From NCBI GenBank assembly GCA_947488755.1, contig CANLAD010000001.1, forward strand, positions 882,247-946,246: DNA of 64,000 nt, given 5' to 3'. Source of the DNA: an uncultured Erythrobacter sp. (GTDB lineage: Bacteria > Pseudomonadota > Alphaproteobacteria > Sphingomonadales > Sphingomonadaceae). The notes under the pieces are model-generated. The model searched no databases, was not told the origin of the DNA, and worked only from the letters and a program-made list of their open reading frames with translations. This document shows positions 29,043 through 37,681 of the stretch, piece by piece. A program made the position numbers and the translations under genes. The first letter of the stretch is position 1. Each line of letters opens with the position of its first letter.

Positions 29043-29075
29043 GTTCTTTATATGTTCCAATGTTGGAATTGCCAA
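29043..29075 (-). promoter_or_regulatory. SOS promoter: LexA box over the -10 of the radical SAM-udgX-dnaE2 operon
   Basis: On the plus strand GTTC (29043-29046), seven bases, GTTC (29054-29057) is the exact alphaproteobacterial LexA direct repeat. On the minus strand it overlaps a -10 TATAAA (complement of 29047-29052), which is 17 bp from a -35 TTGGCA (complement of 29070-29075). A LexA dimer there would block polymerase. The predicted start lies within a few bases of 29042. Confidence 0.85.
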
Positions 29076-29244
29076 CCGCAAAACTTGCAACATCGGCGGA
29101 ACCAAGCTTATATTGCGATGTAATAAGGACACGGACCGGGCCCCTCTGGCGAGCATCCTGCTCGTGATGTCGGACGTGCTGCGCAGTTTTTTGGCGCATA
29201 TGCGAACGGGGGCCGATCAGGCTCCCACTCAGGGAGAAATATCC

Positions 29245-29979
29245 ATGTTATCTCGACGTTCCATGATCGGCACTGCCGGTGCTGTCGGCGCAGCAGCCGT
29301 CGTCGGAGGCGCCGCCAATGCAGCTCCTGGCGAAACGCCACGCCCCCCTGCACCGCCCGCTTCCGAACTGACCCCGGCGCAGGCCTTGGCACTTCTGCGC
29401 CAAGGCAACGCCGATTTTCTCGCCGGACAGATCACAACTGTTCTGACCGACAGCCAGCGACGGCTTGAACTAGCGCAAGGTCAAAATCCATTCGCCGCCT
29501 ACGTCACCTGCTCTGACAGCCGCGTGCCGCCCGAATTGCTGTTTGGCCGCGGCCTTGGCGAACTGTTCATTATCCGCAATGCGGGCAACACGGTCGACAC
29601 CGTTGCGCTAGGCTCGATCGAGTATGCAGTGGGCATTCTGGAAGTGCCGCTGGTCGTAGTGATGGGTCATGAAAAGTGCGGTGCGGTCGGTGCCGCGAAA
29701 GCTGTTGTCGAAGAAAATGCCACCTTCCCCGGATCGATCGGCCCGATGGTCGAACCGATTATTCCAGCGGTGCTCGCCGCTCGCGGCGAGGAGGGCGACT
29801 TCCTCGACAATGCAGTGCGAGCCAATGTCCGCCGCGTGGTCAAGTTCCTGCGCGAAGATGCCGGTCCACTTATGCTCGAGCCTCAGGAATCGGGCGATCT
29901 GCGTGTGGTCGGCGCTTATTACGATCTCGATCAGGGTATGGTTGATTTCTTCGATGTGCCAGACGATCTGCGCACCTAA
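29245..29979 (+). CDS. beta-carbonic anhydrase with Tat-type signal peptide
   Basis: This 244-residue zinc enzyme interconverts CO2 and bicarbonate. Zinc ligands and the catalytic dyad are in CSDSRVPPELLF (Cys, Asp-Arg) and GHEKCGAV (His-x2-Cys). The N-terminus LSRRSMIGTAGAVGAAAVVGGAANA is a twin-arginine signal, so the enzyme should act in the periplasm, after a Pro-rich linker. The ATG at 29245 has AGGGAGAAA upstream; earlier in-frame starts run into the divergent SOS operon. A perfect 12-bp hairpin follows the gene. Confidence 0.9.
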   Translation: MLSRRSMIGTAGAVGAAAVVGGAANAAPGETPRPPAPPASELTPAQALALLRQGNADFLAGQITTVLTDSQRRLELAQGQNPFAAYVTCSDSRVPPELLFGRGLGELFIIRNAGNTVDTVALGSIEYAVGILEVPLVVVMGHEKCGAVGAAKAVVEENATFPGSIGPMVEPIIPAVLAARGEEGDFLDNAVRANVRRVVKFLREDAGPLMLEPQESGDLRVVGAYYDLDQGMVDFFDVPDDLRT

Positions 29980-30002
29980 CCGTCAAAACCAACACGATGA
30001 AG

Positions 30003-30032
30003 CGGGTCGGAACCTTGGTTCCGACCCGTTCT
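30003..30032 (+). terminator. strong hairpin after the carbonic anhydrase gene
   Basis: CGGGTCGGAACC (30003-30014) and GGTTCCGACCCG (30017-30028) form a perfect 12-bp stem with a TT loop. Only a short T-rich tail (TTCTC) follows, but the stability and position between two convergent genes make it a likely terminator for the carbonic anhydrase, and perhaps for the PilZ gene on the other strand. Confidence 0.6.
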
Positions 30033-30056
30033 CACATCGTTTGACGTGAGCGATTG

Positions 30057-30368
30057 TTACGCGGAAAAATTAACGCTGTTCTGCGAGCATATGTAATCGA
30101 TGATCGCCGGATGCATTTCACCGTCGAATTCGACCCCGGCGACGCGATCCTCAACCCAGGCAATCTTGCCGAGCGGGGTATTGATCCCGGCGACCTTCAT
30201 CGTGACGCGATCGCCCACCTGCGCGAAACCCAGAGTGCCACGGATCTTGCAGCCGGCTTGCGAAATGTCCTTCATGTGAACAAAGATCAGGCGTGAGTTC
30301 AGCCGGCTTCGAAGCGTAAGTTCAAGCGGCCGACGGTGAGTGCGGCGAAGATCAGTATTTGGCGTCAT
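30057..30368 (-). CDS. PilZ-domain protein
   Basis: This 103-residue single-domain protein has the cyclic-di-GMP-binding PilZ pattern, loosely R-R-x-H-R-R near residues 7-13 (LRRTHRRPLELTLRSRL) and D-I-S-Q-A-G-C at about 37-43, then WVEDRVAGVEFD at the end of the barrel. The motif is close to consensus (RxxxR, D/NxSxxG), so ligand binding is plausible. The ATG at 30368 is chosen; an in-frame ATG at 30410 would add 14 residues. It begins 51 bp after imuB on the same strand and might be co-transcribed with it. Confidence 0.75.
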   Translation of the reverse strand: MTPNTDLRRTHRRPLELTLRSRLNSRLIFVHMKDISQAGCKIRGTLGFAQVGDRVTMKVAGINTPLGKIAWVEDRVAGVEFDGEMHPAIIDYICSQNSVNFSA

Positions 30369-30418
30369 CGGCTGATCATTGCATCGAATCCCTAAAGCTC
30401 GCTTAATCATGCTGGGCG

Positions 30419-32062
30419 TTAGGCATACAGGCCTTGCAGATACCAATCGGGTGCCCCCCCGCGCCCATCGCCCGCCAGACCGTGGCGATAGATCCAGTAA
30501 CGCCGTCCTCTCGCATCCTCGATCCGGTAATAGTCGCGCAGGCGCGCGGTCGATTTCTGCCGCCACCATTCGGGCGCGATCCGCTCCGGCCCCGCAACAC
30601 GAACGACTTCACGCACTTCGCCGCGCCAGCGGAAGCGCTGTGGATAGCCGTCGGGTGTGGCATAGAGCACCGCGATCCGCTCGGCCTGATCGAGCAGTTT
30701 CAATGGTCTTTCGTGGAATTCGAGTGCGTGTTGCATGACCGGCAAAGGCTCAAGCGGGGCCCGCCAGCGCACCGCGCGTTCGGGCAGATAGCTGGCGTGT
30801 GGCACCGGCCTGCGCACAGCCTCGGTACCAAGCCGCACCGTCAGCCGGTCGATACAGGCTGCCAGCGAAGTGCCATGGCGCTCCGCCGCCTGCTCGACAT
30901 CGCCCTGCTCCATCCCGAGCGGCTCGGCCCAGCTCGCGCGCAGGCGCACCGTCTCAATCCCGAAACCTGCATCGATGTCCTCGAGCCTGTCGGCGAAAAG
31001 ACGGGTGATATGCTCGGGCTCACGCATTGCCGCCGCCAGTTCGAGCCGCCGCACGATCACTTCGCCATCGACCCGCCACAGGCCAAGCTCCAGACGCCGC
31101 GCACCCTCGCCTCGCCCTTCGAGAACATGCGCCATATCGGCGGCGAGGTCGGCCAGAACCTGATCAAGCAGAGAACGGTGGCGGATCGGCTCGAGCAGTC
31201 GGCGCTGGACCAGCGGAGCTTCATGCGGAACCACAGGAAGCAGCGGTTCGGACACCTTCCCGAGCAATTGGTCGAGCCGGACCAGCGGATTGGCGGACGG
31301 CGACTTGCGATTGCGAAACCGGCGATGAAGCGCATCACGCCCGGCGGCTTCGTTTGCGGTTTCGCCCGGCTCTCTCGCCCCACTGGCGACCCCGACGAGA
31401 TCGCCCAGACGCTTGAGCCCCAAACGTCGTAGCACCGTCAGCACGTCAGCATCGAGCCGCAGGGCCGCCACGGGTAGATCGGCGAGGCGGCGCATCGCAT
31501 CTTCTCCCGATGCCAATATCGTCCGGGGCGGGCCGTAATGCGCCAGCGCCCAGGCCGCTCCCGCCGTCGGAGCGATAGCGGTGCGTACGGCGAGCTTGCG
31601 TCGCGCAAAGGCGGCTTCGACATCGGCCAACAATTGCTCTTCCCCGCCGAACAGGTGAGCGGCGGAGGTTATGTCGACGAGCAAACCATCAGGTCGGTCG
31701 AGCGCGCTCCACGGCCCCCAGCGCTGTGCCCACACGGCGAGTTTTTCGAGAAAAGCGAGATCGCCTGTGGGATCTGACGCAGCGGTTTGGATCAGCGGGC
31801 ACAGCGTGCGGGCATCGGCCAGCATCATGCCCGGCTGCGCACCGGCCTGCGAACCCGCCGCATTGACTGCGTCGATCCGTAATCCGTGCGCGGTTTCGGT
31901 AATCAGCGCGAGCGGTTCGGCATCAGCGCGCTGGCCGGCCTCAAGCCCTTGCGACAGCCGCCAGCGATCGACCGACAGTCGGGCGCACCAGATCGCCAGG
32001 ATTCGCCGCCCGCTCCGCGGGGTCGTTGCCGGATCGGTGGGCTGACAGGTGTCCGTCATCAT
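30419..32062 (-). CDS. imuB: ImuB, catalytically inactive Y-family polymerase-like mutasome protein
   Basis: This 547-residue protein has a Y-family polymerase fold: ILAIWCARLSVDRWRL at the N-terminus, PGMMLADARTLCP, LLVDITSAAHLFGGE, and HhH region LRRLGLKRLGDLVGV. The catalytic S-x-DE acidic residues of true Y polymerases are absent, as expected of ImuB, which instead docks DnaE2 on the beta clamp. The end RYWIYRHGL-x7-GGAPDWYLQGLYA is the usual ImuB C-terminus. It overlaps imuA by 122 bp. Confidence 0.93.
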   Translation of the reverse strand: MMTDTCQPTDPATTPRSGRRILAIWCARLSVDRWRLSQGLEAGQRADAEPLALITETAHGLRIDAVNAAGSQAGAQPGMMLADARTLCPLIQTAASDPTGDLAFLEKLAVWAQRWGPWSALDRPDGLLVDITSAAHLFGGEEQLLADVEAAFARRKLAVRTAIAPTAGAAWALAHYGPPRTILASGEDAMRRLADLPVAALRLDADVLTVLRRLGLKRLGDLVGVASGAREPGETANEAAGRDALHRRFRNRKSPSANPLVRLDQLLGKVSEPLLPVVPHEAPLVQRRLLEPIRHRSLLDQVLADLAADMAHVLEGRGEGARRLELGLWRVDGEVIVRRLELAAAMREPEHITRLFADRLEDIDAGFGIETVRLRASWAEPLGMEQGDVEQAAERHGTSLAACIDRLTVRLGTEAVRRPVPHASYLPERAVRWRAPLEPLPVMQHALEFHERPLKLLDQAERIAVLYATPDGYPQRFRWRGEVREVVRVAGPERIAPEWWRQKSTARLRDYYRIEDARGRRYWIYRHGLAGDGRGGAPDWYLQGLYA

Positions 32063-32810
32063 CGTTCAATATCCATTTTCCGGGGGCATGGCCACGCGCC
32101 CGGAAGAGTTCAGCTTTCCATGTCGGTTTACCGGGCGCTGCGGCGTCCCAGCGCGGTGGGGGTGACGGCATGGACTCAACCCGCCAGCGCATTCGCGCCG
32201 AGGATAGGTCGGGTCGGGCCTCCAGGCGCACCAGCCAAAGTGCGATTCCGTACTTCTCCGCTGTCAGGCTGAGTCGCCGCGAGGCGGTAAAGTCCAGCGC
32301 GCGTGGATTGCCGACCATCTCCCCGATCACGCAGGCGAGATCGCGGCAGCGCAAGCCCTCTTCCAAGGCGAACAGTGCATCTTCAGGCGTTTTCGCCTCA
32401 ACATGGATCAGCCGATCGCGCAGCTCGGATGGCAGACCGTGGACGTAGGGACGACCGCCGCGCTGCACTGCGCGCGCATCCTGCACCCACAACACCTGAC
32501 GCAGATCGTCGGATTCGGCCAGTGAATCGTCCTGCCGCGCCTCCACAGCCAGTGCATCGCGCGCCAGAGCCAGCGCCAGCCCTGCCCCGCTAGCGTCGAG
32601 GGAGTCGGCGAAGATTTCGCTATGCAGCGGCTGATTGCTCAGCCCCGGACGCCAATGCACCTCGCGTGCTTTCGATAGCGAAGCGATCTCGCTGGGGCTG
32701 AGGGCTGCGTCAGCGGACAGCTGCGCAGCCGCACTGCCGCGCCTGTGTGGCGCTGCAATGGGAGGAGCTTGCAGCGCTTTCGCGCCGCCGGAAGAAGCGA
32801 CATCGGACAT
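31941..32810 (-). CDS. imuA: ImuA, RecA-like mutasome protein
   Basis: This 289-residue protein works with ImuB and DnaE2 in damage-induced mutagenesis. Recognisable segments are EVHWRPGL at about residue 50, HSEIFADSLDASGAGLALALARDAL, VLWVQDARAVQRGGRPYVHGLP, EEGLRCRDLACVIGEMVG, LDFTASRRLSLTAEKYGIALWLVRLEA and WKAELFRARGHAPGKW. The last ~40 residues run into imuB in another frame because no stop occurs, giving a 122-bp overlap. I chose ATG 32810; the ATG at 32855 lies inside the LexA box. Confidence 0.88.
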   Translation of the reverse strand: MSDVASSGGAKALQAPPIAAPHRRGSAAAQLSADAALSPSEIASLSKAREVHWRPGLSNQPLHSEIFADSLDASGAGLALALARDALAVEARQDDSLAESDDLRQVLWVQDARAVQRGGRPYVHGLPSELRDRLIHVEAKTPEDALFALEEGLRCRDLACVIGEMVGNPRALDFTASRRLSLTAEKYGIALWLVRLEARPDLSSARMRWRVESMPSPPPRWDAAAPGKPTWKAELFRARGHAPGKWILNDDDGHLSAHRSGNDPAERAANPGDLVRPTVGRSLAAVARA

Positions 32811-32848
32811 AGGAACAACTCGAATAGAGACTCGCAGGAGTCCCTTTT

Positions 32849-32885
32849 GTTCCATTTATGTTCCATATTCGCGGATCGATTGCAA
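32849..32885 (-). promoter_or_regulatory. LexA box and promoter of imuA-imuB
   Basis: GTTC (32849-32852), seven bases, GTTC (32860-32863) is a second exact LexA direct repeat. On the minus strand it overlaps a -10-like ACATAA that is about 18 bp from TTGCAA (32880-32885). The arrangement copies the site before the radical SAM-udgX-dnaE2 operon 3.8 kb away. Confidence 0.82.
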
Positions 32886-32911
32886 CGCCGCTCGTGAGCG
32901 CGGTGTTGCGC

Positions 32912-34321
32912 TCAGCCCATCAGGCCAACAACCATGATCACCGCCAGTACAGCCGGACACGCGAACCGGACGAGAAACAGCCAAATCTGCTCCAGACCAC
33001 CCGACAGGCCGTTCTCGCTGTCGATCAGCCGCCGCGACGCGATCCAGCCGACGAACACCGAAGTCAGAATCGCGCCCACCGGCATCAAGACCTTGCTCGT
33101 CGCGGTATCGAGCACATTGAACAGGTCTTGTTCTTCGAACAATGCCATCGACGAGACGCCCGGAACCGGCACGCCCCAGAACCAGGCTGCCAACGCGCCC
33201 AGCACCAGAGCACTCCCTGCTACGATAGTCGTTGCTACGGCACGCGGCAGGTCGGCACGATCCTTGAACCAGGCGGTGGGCGCTTCAAGCAGTGAGACCG
33301 AACTGGTCAGCGCCGCGAAGAACACCATGATGAAGAACAGCAGCCCAATCAGCGATCCGAACGGCATGTCGCGAAACGCGATCGGCAGGCTCTGGAACAT
33401 GAGACCCGGTCCCGCATTCGCCTCCAACCCGGCCGCGAATACGATCGGAAAAATGCACAGCCCCGCGATCAACGCGACCGCCGTATCGGCGCTGGCGATG
33501 ATGCCGCTGGTGCTGGCAAGGTTCACGTCGCGCCCGACATAGGCGCCGTAAGTCATCATCCCCGCCACCCCGAGCGAGAGTGAGAAGAACGCCTGACCAA
33601 CTGCCGCCAGCATCACCGGGCCGGTCAGTTTGGAGAAGTCGAAAGTGAACAGATAGGTGATCGTTTCGTCAAACCCGCCGGTGCTCGCGCCGTAGATCGT
33701 GATCCCCAGAAACAACACGAAGAAGGTCGGCATCAGCCACGTCGCAACCCACTCGATCCCGCTCGATACACCGCGCGCGACGAAGAACAGGGTGGTGGCG
33801 AGGAATGCCACGTGCAGACCGACCATGAGTGCTCCATTGCCGAACAGGCCGGGTAGCAGCCCTTCGATCTCACCCGCTGGTCGTCCCTCAAAAGCCCCGC
33901 CCGCAAGCCCTGTGGAGACGAGGTCGGAGGCAAAAATACCAATATAATACAGCACCCAGCCGCCCACGACGCAGTAGAAGCTGAGTACCATGAACGCGCC
34001 AAGGACGCCGAAATCCGCCAGGATCGCCCACTTGCTCGATTTGCCGCTTTCCGCCGCGATCCGCCGGACGCTTTCGGGGGCGTTCGACTGACCGTGACGA
34101 CCAATCAAAACCTCGCTCAAGAGTACCGGGAGACCGATAAGGACGACACACAGGATATAGAACAGGACGAAAGCGCCCCCGCCATTCTCTCCCGCCTCAG
34201 CCGGGAAACGCCACATATTGCCCAGACCAACCGCCGATCCGACAGCGGCGAGAATGAAGGCGCTACGCGAAGACCAACCCTCGTGCGGGGTGATCCCGTC
34301 CGACCCTGTTGTCACAACCAT
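32912..34321 (-). CDS. sodium-dependent transporter, NSS (SNF) family
   Basis: This 469-residue inner-membrane symporter has about 11-12 hydrophobic segments. The family signature is in the first helix ([37 protein letters not shown]), which forms the Na+ and substrate site, and helix 6 contains [18 protein letters not shown] proteins of this type carry amino acids (LeuT, MhsT) with Na+. The substrate is not readable. It is transcribed alone, divergent from panB. Confidence 0.92.
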   Translation of the reverse strand: MVVTTGSDGITPHEGWSSRSAFILAAVGSAVGLGNMWRFPAEAGENGGGAFVLFYILCVVLIGLPVLLSEVLIGRHGQSNAPESVRRIAAESGKSSKWAILADFGVLGAFMVLSFYCVVGGWVLYYIGIFASDLVSTGLAGGAFEGRPAGEIEGLLPGLFGNGALMVGLHVAFLATTLFFVARGVSSGIEWVATWLMPTFFVLFLGITIYGASTGGFDETITYLFTFDFSKLTGPVMLAAVGQAFFSLSLGVAGMMTYGAYVGRDVNLASTSGIIASADTAVALIAGLCIFPIVFAAGLEANAGPGLMFQSLPIAFRDMPFGSLIGLLFFIMVFFAALTSSVSLLEAPTAWFKDRADLPRAVATTIVAGSALVLGALAAWFWGVPVPGVSSMALFEEQDLFNVLDTATSKVLMPVGAILTSVFVGWIASRRLIDSENGLSGGLEQIWLFLVRFACPAVLAVIMVVGLMG

Positions 34322-34452
34322 TCAGCAAAATCCCGTGCAAATGCGGCGCAGCGCCCCTCGCGCCGTCTGATGCCGAGCGCTTAGTGCAAGAAAAGTGTCA
34401 TCGCGCCAAGGGCCATTTGCGCAAACGCTCGCACACGGTAGAAGCGCAGGTC

Positions 34453-35325
34453 ATGTCCACAACCTACAAACTCGACACGAGCACCAGCCGCGCCAATCCC
34501 ACGCCCAAGCCGATGAAGCGTCTCACCGTGCCGCGGATCCGCGCGCGCAAGCAGGATGGCGAGACTAAAGAACCGCTGGTGATGCTCACCGCCTACACCG
34601 CACGACAGGCACAATTACTCGATACCCATTGCGACCTGCTGCTGGTCGGAGATTCCCTGGGGCAGGTGATCTATGGCCTGCCCTCTACCATTCCGGTGAC
34701 GCTGGAAATGATGGCAAATCACGGGGCTGCGGTGGTGCGCGGCAGCTACCATTCGGTTGTGGTGATCGACATGCCCTTCGGATCCTATGAAGCGTCGAAG
34801 GAACAGGCGTTCGAGAGCGCTGCCCACCTGCTCAAAGAGACCGGCGCTGCAGCCGTGAAACTTGAGGGCGGCGAAGCGATGGCGGAGACGGTCGCGTTCC
34901 TGAACGCGCGCGGCATTCCGGTAATGGGGCATGTCGGGCTCACCCCGCAGGCGGTCAATGTGCTCGGCGGCTATGCCGCGCGGGGGCGGTCCGACGCAGA
35001 AGCCGACAAGATCGTAAGCGATGCAAAGGCGCTCGACGACGCTGGCGTTTTCGCCATGGTGATCGAAGGCGTGGTCGAACCGATTGCCATCACCGTGACG
35101 AAGGCGGTTTCCGCGCCCACGATCGGCATTGGAGCCTCTGCGCAGTGCGACGGGCAGGTGCTCGTCACCGAAGACATGCTCGGCATGTTCGAGCGGGTGC
35201 CGCGCTTCGTCAAACGCTACGAGGGCATCGCGAGCGTTATCGACAAGACCGTCGCGACATATGCCAGCGAGGTTCGCGACCGGTCATTCCCGGGCGAAGA
35301 CCAGACCTATCAGCCCAAGGACTGA
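34453..35325 (+). CDS. panB: 3-methyl-2-oxobutanoate hydroxymethyltransferase
   Basis: This 290-residue TIM-barrel enzyme makes ketopantoate from 2-oxoisovalerate and methylenetetrahydrofolate, the first step of pantothenate synthesis. Motifs are [74 protein letters not shown] and [21 protein letters not shown]. The ATG at 34453 is used; upstream in-frame starts overlap the divergent NSS gene. The last 16 bp overlap the convergent transporter gene. panC is not in the window. Confidence 0.96.
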   Translation: MSTTYKLDTSTSRANPTPKPMKRLTVPRIRARKQDGETKEPLVMLTAYTARQAQLLDTHCDLLLVGDSLGQVIYGLPSTIPVTLEMMANHGAAVVRGSYHSVVVIDMPFGSYEASKEQAFESAAHLLKETGAAAVKLEGGEAMAETVAFLNARGIPVMGHVGLTPQAVNVLGGYAARGRSDAEADKIVSDAKALDDAGVFAMVIEGVVEPIAITVTKAVSAPTIGIGASAQCDGQVLVTEDMLGMFERVPRFVKRYEGIASVIDKTVATYASEVRDRSFPGEDQTYQPKD

Positions 35326-36281
35326 AATCGAGCCAACTTCTGTGCGAGCGGGGCCGCTATCACCAGTTGCAGCAGATGGTAAAGCAGCAACGGTGCGATG
35401 ACGAAACCGGCAGTTTCGACAGGAAACAGAATCGCAGCAAGCGGCGCGCCGATGGCAACGCTCTTTTGCGCCCCGGCGAACAGAAATGCGATCCGGTCGG
35501 CGCGGGCGAGGCTGAGGAAACCGCCTATCAGCCACGCACCCAATGTCCCGAGCAACAAAAACACACAGACCAAGGTGATTAGCCCCGCCCACTCGCCGGG
35601 GCCGAAGCGTGTCCCCAGGCCCTGCTCGACCGCTCCGGAAAAGGCGACATAAACGGCGATTGCGATCACCACACGGTCGAGCCACGCGACCTTAGCCTTG
35701 CGCGCCTCTAGCCAGTCTATCGTCCAGCCTTGCAGCACTTGGCCGATGGCAAAAGGGAAGATGAGGATGACGCCGATCCGCACGATCGCGTCGGTCCCGA
35801 GTTCTGCTGCCTCGCTTCCGGCCAACGCTGCGAATAGCGGCGCAGTAACGAATACGCCTGCGATATTGAGCAGCGCCGCGCCCACGACAGAGAGCGCAAC
35901 ATTGCCGTTCGCGAGGCTGGTGTAAGAGGTTGCGGACTGCACCGTTGACGGTAACGTACCGCAGTAGAGGAAGCCCAGCGCCAGCATCGGCGGCATGATC
36001 GTCGCAGCAATTGTCGACAGCCCTAGCCCCAGCAACGGCATCGCCCCGAACACCCACAGAAACAGCGGCGCGAAGAAGCGCCAATTGGCCAGTCCGCGCG
36101 CAATCTCGCCGCGTGCGATCCGCATACCATTGACGAGAAACAGCACGAAGATCGCCCCGCTCGAAACTATCCGCGCGACCTCCTGCGCCTCGCCGGTGGC
36201 CGGAGCCAAGACTGCAAGCGTGGTCGCTCCCACCAGCATGGCAATCATCGGGTCGGAGAAGAAGGCAAAGCGACGTGGCAT
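35310..36281 (-). CDS. SBF-like (bile acid:Na+ symporter family) transporter
   Basis: This 323-residue membrane protein has about 10 hydrophobic segments with an internal repeat typical of the BASS fold. [37 protein letters not shown] is the conserved crossing region of the SBF-like (PF13593, YfeH-type) branch, and [20 protein letters not shown] is its counterpart in the second half. The substrate is unknown. The gene ends inside the last codons of panB on the opposite strand. Confidence 0.87.
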   Translation of the reverse strand: MPRRFAFFSDPMIAMLVGATTLAVLAPATGEAQEVARIVSSGAIFVLFLVNGMRIARGEIARGLANWRFFAPLFLWVFGAMPLLGLGLSTIAATIMPPMLALGFLYCGTLPSTVQSATSYTSLANGNVALSVVGAALLNIAGVFVTAPLFAALAGSEAAELGTDAIVRIGVILIFPFAIGQVLQGWTIDWLEARKAKVAWLDRVVIAIAVYVAFSGAVEQGLGTRFGPGEWAGLITLVCVFLLLGTLGAWLIGGFLSLARADRIAFLFAGAQKSVAIGAPLAAILFPVETAGFVIAPLLLYHLLQLVIAAPLAQKLARFQSLG

Positions 36282-36310
36282 GAACAGCGCCCCGTGCCGT
36301 GTCGCTCACC

Positions 36311-37681
36311 TCATGTCGAGGTGTCGAGGTCGTATTGCTTGATAAGATCGTAGAGCGTGGGGCGACTGATGCCGAGCAACTTGGCGGTACTGGAGATGTT
36401 GCCCTGGCTGCGCGCCAGAGCATGGCGGATGACGCGCCGATCGGTCTGTTCGCGTGCCGCTTTCAGATTGAGAACATCGTCAGGCTCGCCCTCATCGTCG
36501 TCGAAATCGAGATCGCCTGCATTCACCAGCTTGCCGTCCGCCATGATAACCGCGCGTTTGACCCGGTTTTCCAGTTCGCGAACATTTCCCGGCCATTCGT
36601 GAGCATCGATCGCCGCCAACGCATCAGGCGCGAACCCGGTGACCGAGGGATTCATTTCGCCAGAGAACCGCTTCAGAAAGGCTTTGGCGAGCAGCACCGG
36701 ATCCCCGTGCCGCTCTGCAAGGCCTGGAATGCGCACGACAATTTCGGCGAGGCGATAGAACAGGTCTTCGCGAAACGTGCCCTGCCCGATCATCGCTTCG
36801 AGATCCTGATGAGTCGCGCACACAATCCGGGTGTTCACCGCGATCGGCTTGCGACCCCCGATCCGCTCGATCGTGCGCTCCTGAAGGAAACGCAGCAATT
36901 TGACCTGCAACGGGAGGGGAATATCACCGACCTCGTCGAGGAAGAGGGTGCCGCCATTGGCCAGTTCGATCTTGCCCTCGGTGGTTTTCACCGCACCGGT
37001 GAACGCACCCTTCTCGTGGCCAAACAGTTCGCTTTCCAACAGATTTTCAGGAATCGCGGCGCAGTTGATAGCAACGAATGGCTTGTCCGCACGGTCGCTT
37101 GCGTCGTGGAGGCCGCGCGCGAGCAATTCCTTGCCAGTCCCGCTTGCGCCGAGCAGCATGACCGAGACGTTGGTCTGGGCGACCCGTTCGATGGTGCGTG
37201 CGACCTTCACCATTTCCGGCGCGCCGGTAATCATGCGGCCAAGGACCGTCTTGTCCTTTCCGCTGTTCGCGAGCAGCCGCCGGTTCTCCGCTTCGATCTC
37301 ATGCAGATTGAATGCCCGCCGCACGATCAGGCCGAGCGCATCGATATCGACCGGCTTTTGATAGAAGTCGTAGGCCCCACGTTCGATCGCATTCAGCGCG
37401 CTTTCGCGTGCGCCATGCCCGCTGGCGACAATAACTTTCGTATCTGGTTTCAATTCCATGATCGCATCGAGCACTTTGAAGCCTTCGCTCGTGCCGTCCG
37501 GATCGGGCGGCAATCCAAGATCAAGCGTCACGACAGAAGGCGCTTCGCTGCGCAGCGCGGCGATCGCGTCTTCGCGCTTTCCGGCTATGACAACGTTGAA
37601 ATCGTCATAGGCCCACTTCAACTGCGCCTGCAGTCCCTCGTCATCCTCAATGACCAGCAGCGCGGGTTTCTTGTCGGCCAT
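36311..37681 (-). CDS. prsR: PEP-CTERM-system sigma-54 response regulator PrsR
   Basis: This 456-residue NtrC-type regulator has a receiver domain (VIEDDEG, TLDLGLPPDPDG, QKPVDIDAL), an AAA+ sigma-54 interaction domain with Walker A GASGTGKE, ELFGHEKGAFTGA and LFLDEVGDIPL, and a Fis-type helix-turn-helix at the end (NISSTAKLLGISRPTLYDLIKQY). The receiver start (ALLVIEDDEGLQAQLKWAY) and the DPDGTSEG insertion are those of PrsR. It controls exosortase/exopolysaccharide genes in other bacteria. The ATG at 37681 overlaps the prsK stop (TGATG). Confidence 0.92.
   Translation of the reverse strand: MADKKPALLVIEDDEGLQAQLKWAYDDFNVVIAGKREDAIAALRSEAPSVVTLDLGLPPDPDGTSEGFKVLDAIMELKPDTKVIVASGHGARESALNAIERGAYDFYQKPVDIDALGLIVRRAFNLHEIEAENRRLLANSGKDKTVLGRMITGAPEMVKVARTIERVAQTNVSVMLLGASGTGKELLARGLHDASDRADKPFVAINCAAIPENLLESELFGHEKGAFTGAVKTTEGKIELANGGTLFLDEVGDIPLPLQVKLLRFLQERTIERIGGRKPIAVNTRIVCATHQDLEAMIGQGTFREDLFYRLAEIVVRIPGLAERHGDPVLLAKAFLKRFSGEMNPSVTGFAPDALAAIDAHEWPGNVRELENRVKRAVIMADGKLVNAGDLDFDDDEGEPDDVLNLKAAREQTDRRVIRHALARSQGNISSTAKLLGISRPTLYDLIKQYDLDTST

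Noticed and set aside
32849..32855. ATG at 32855 as the start of imuA
   Set aside because: It lies inside the LexA box and over the -10 region, so it would hardly be transcribed. The ATG at 32810 is preferred.
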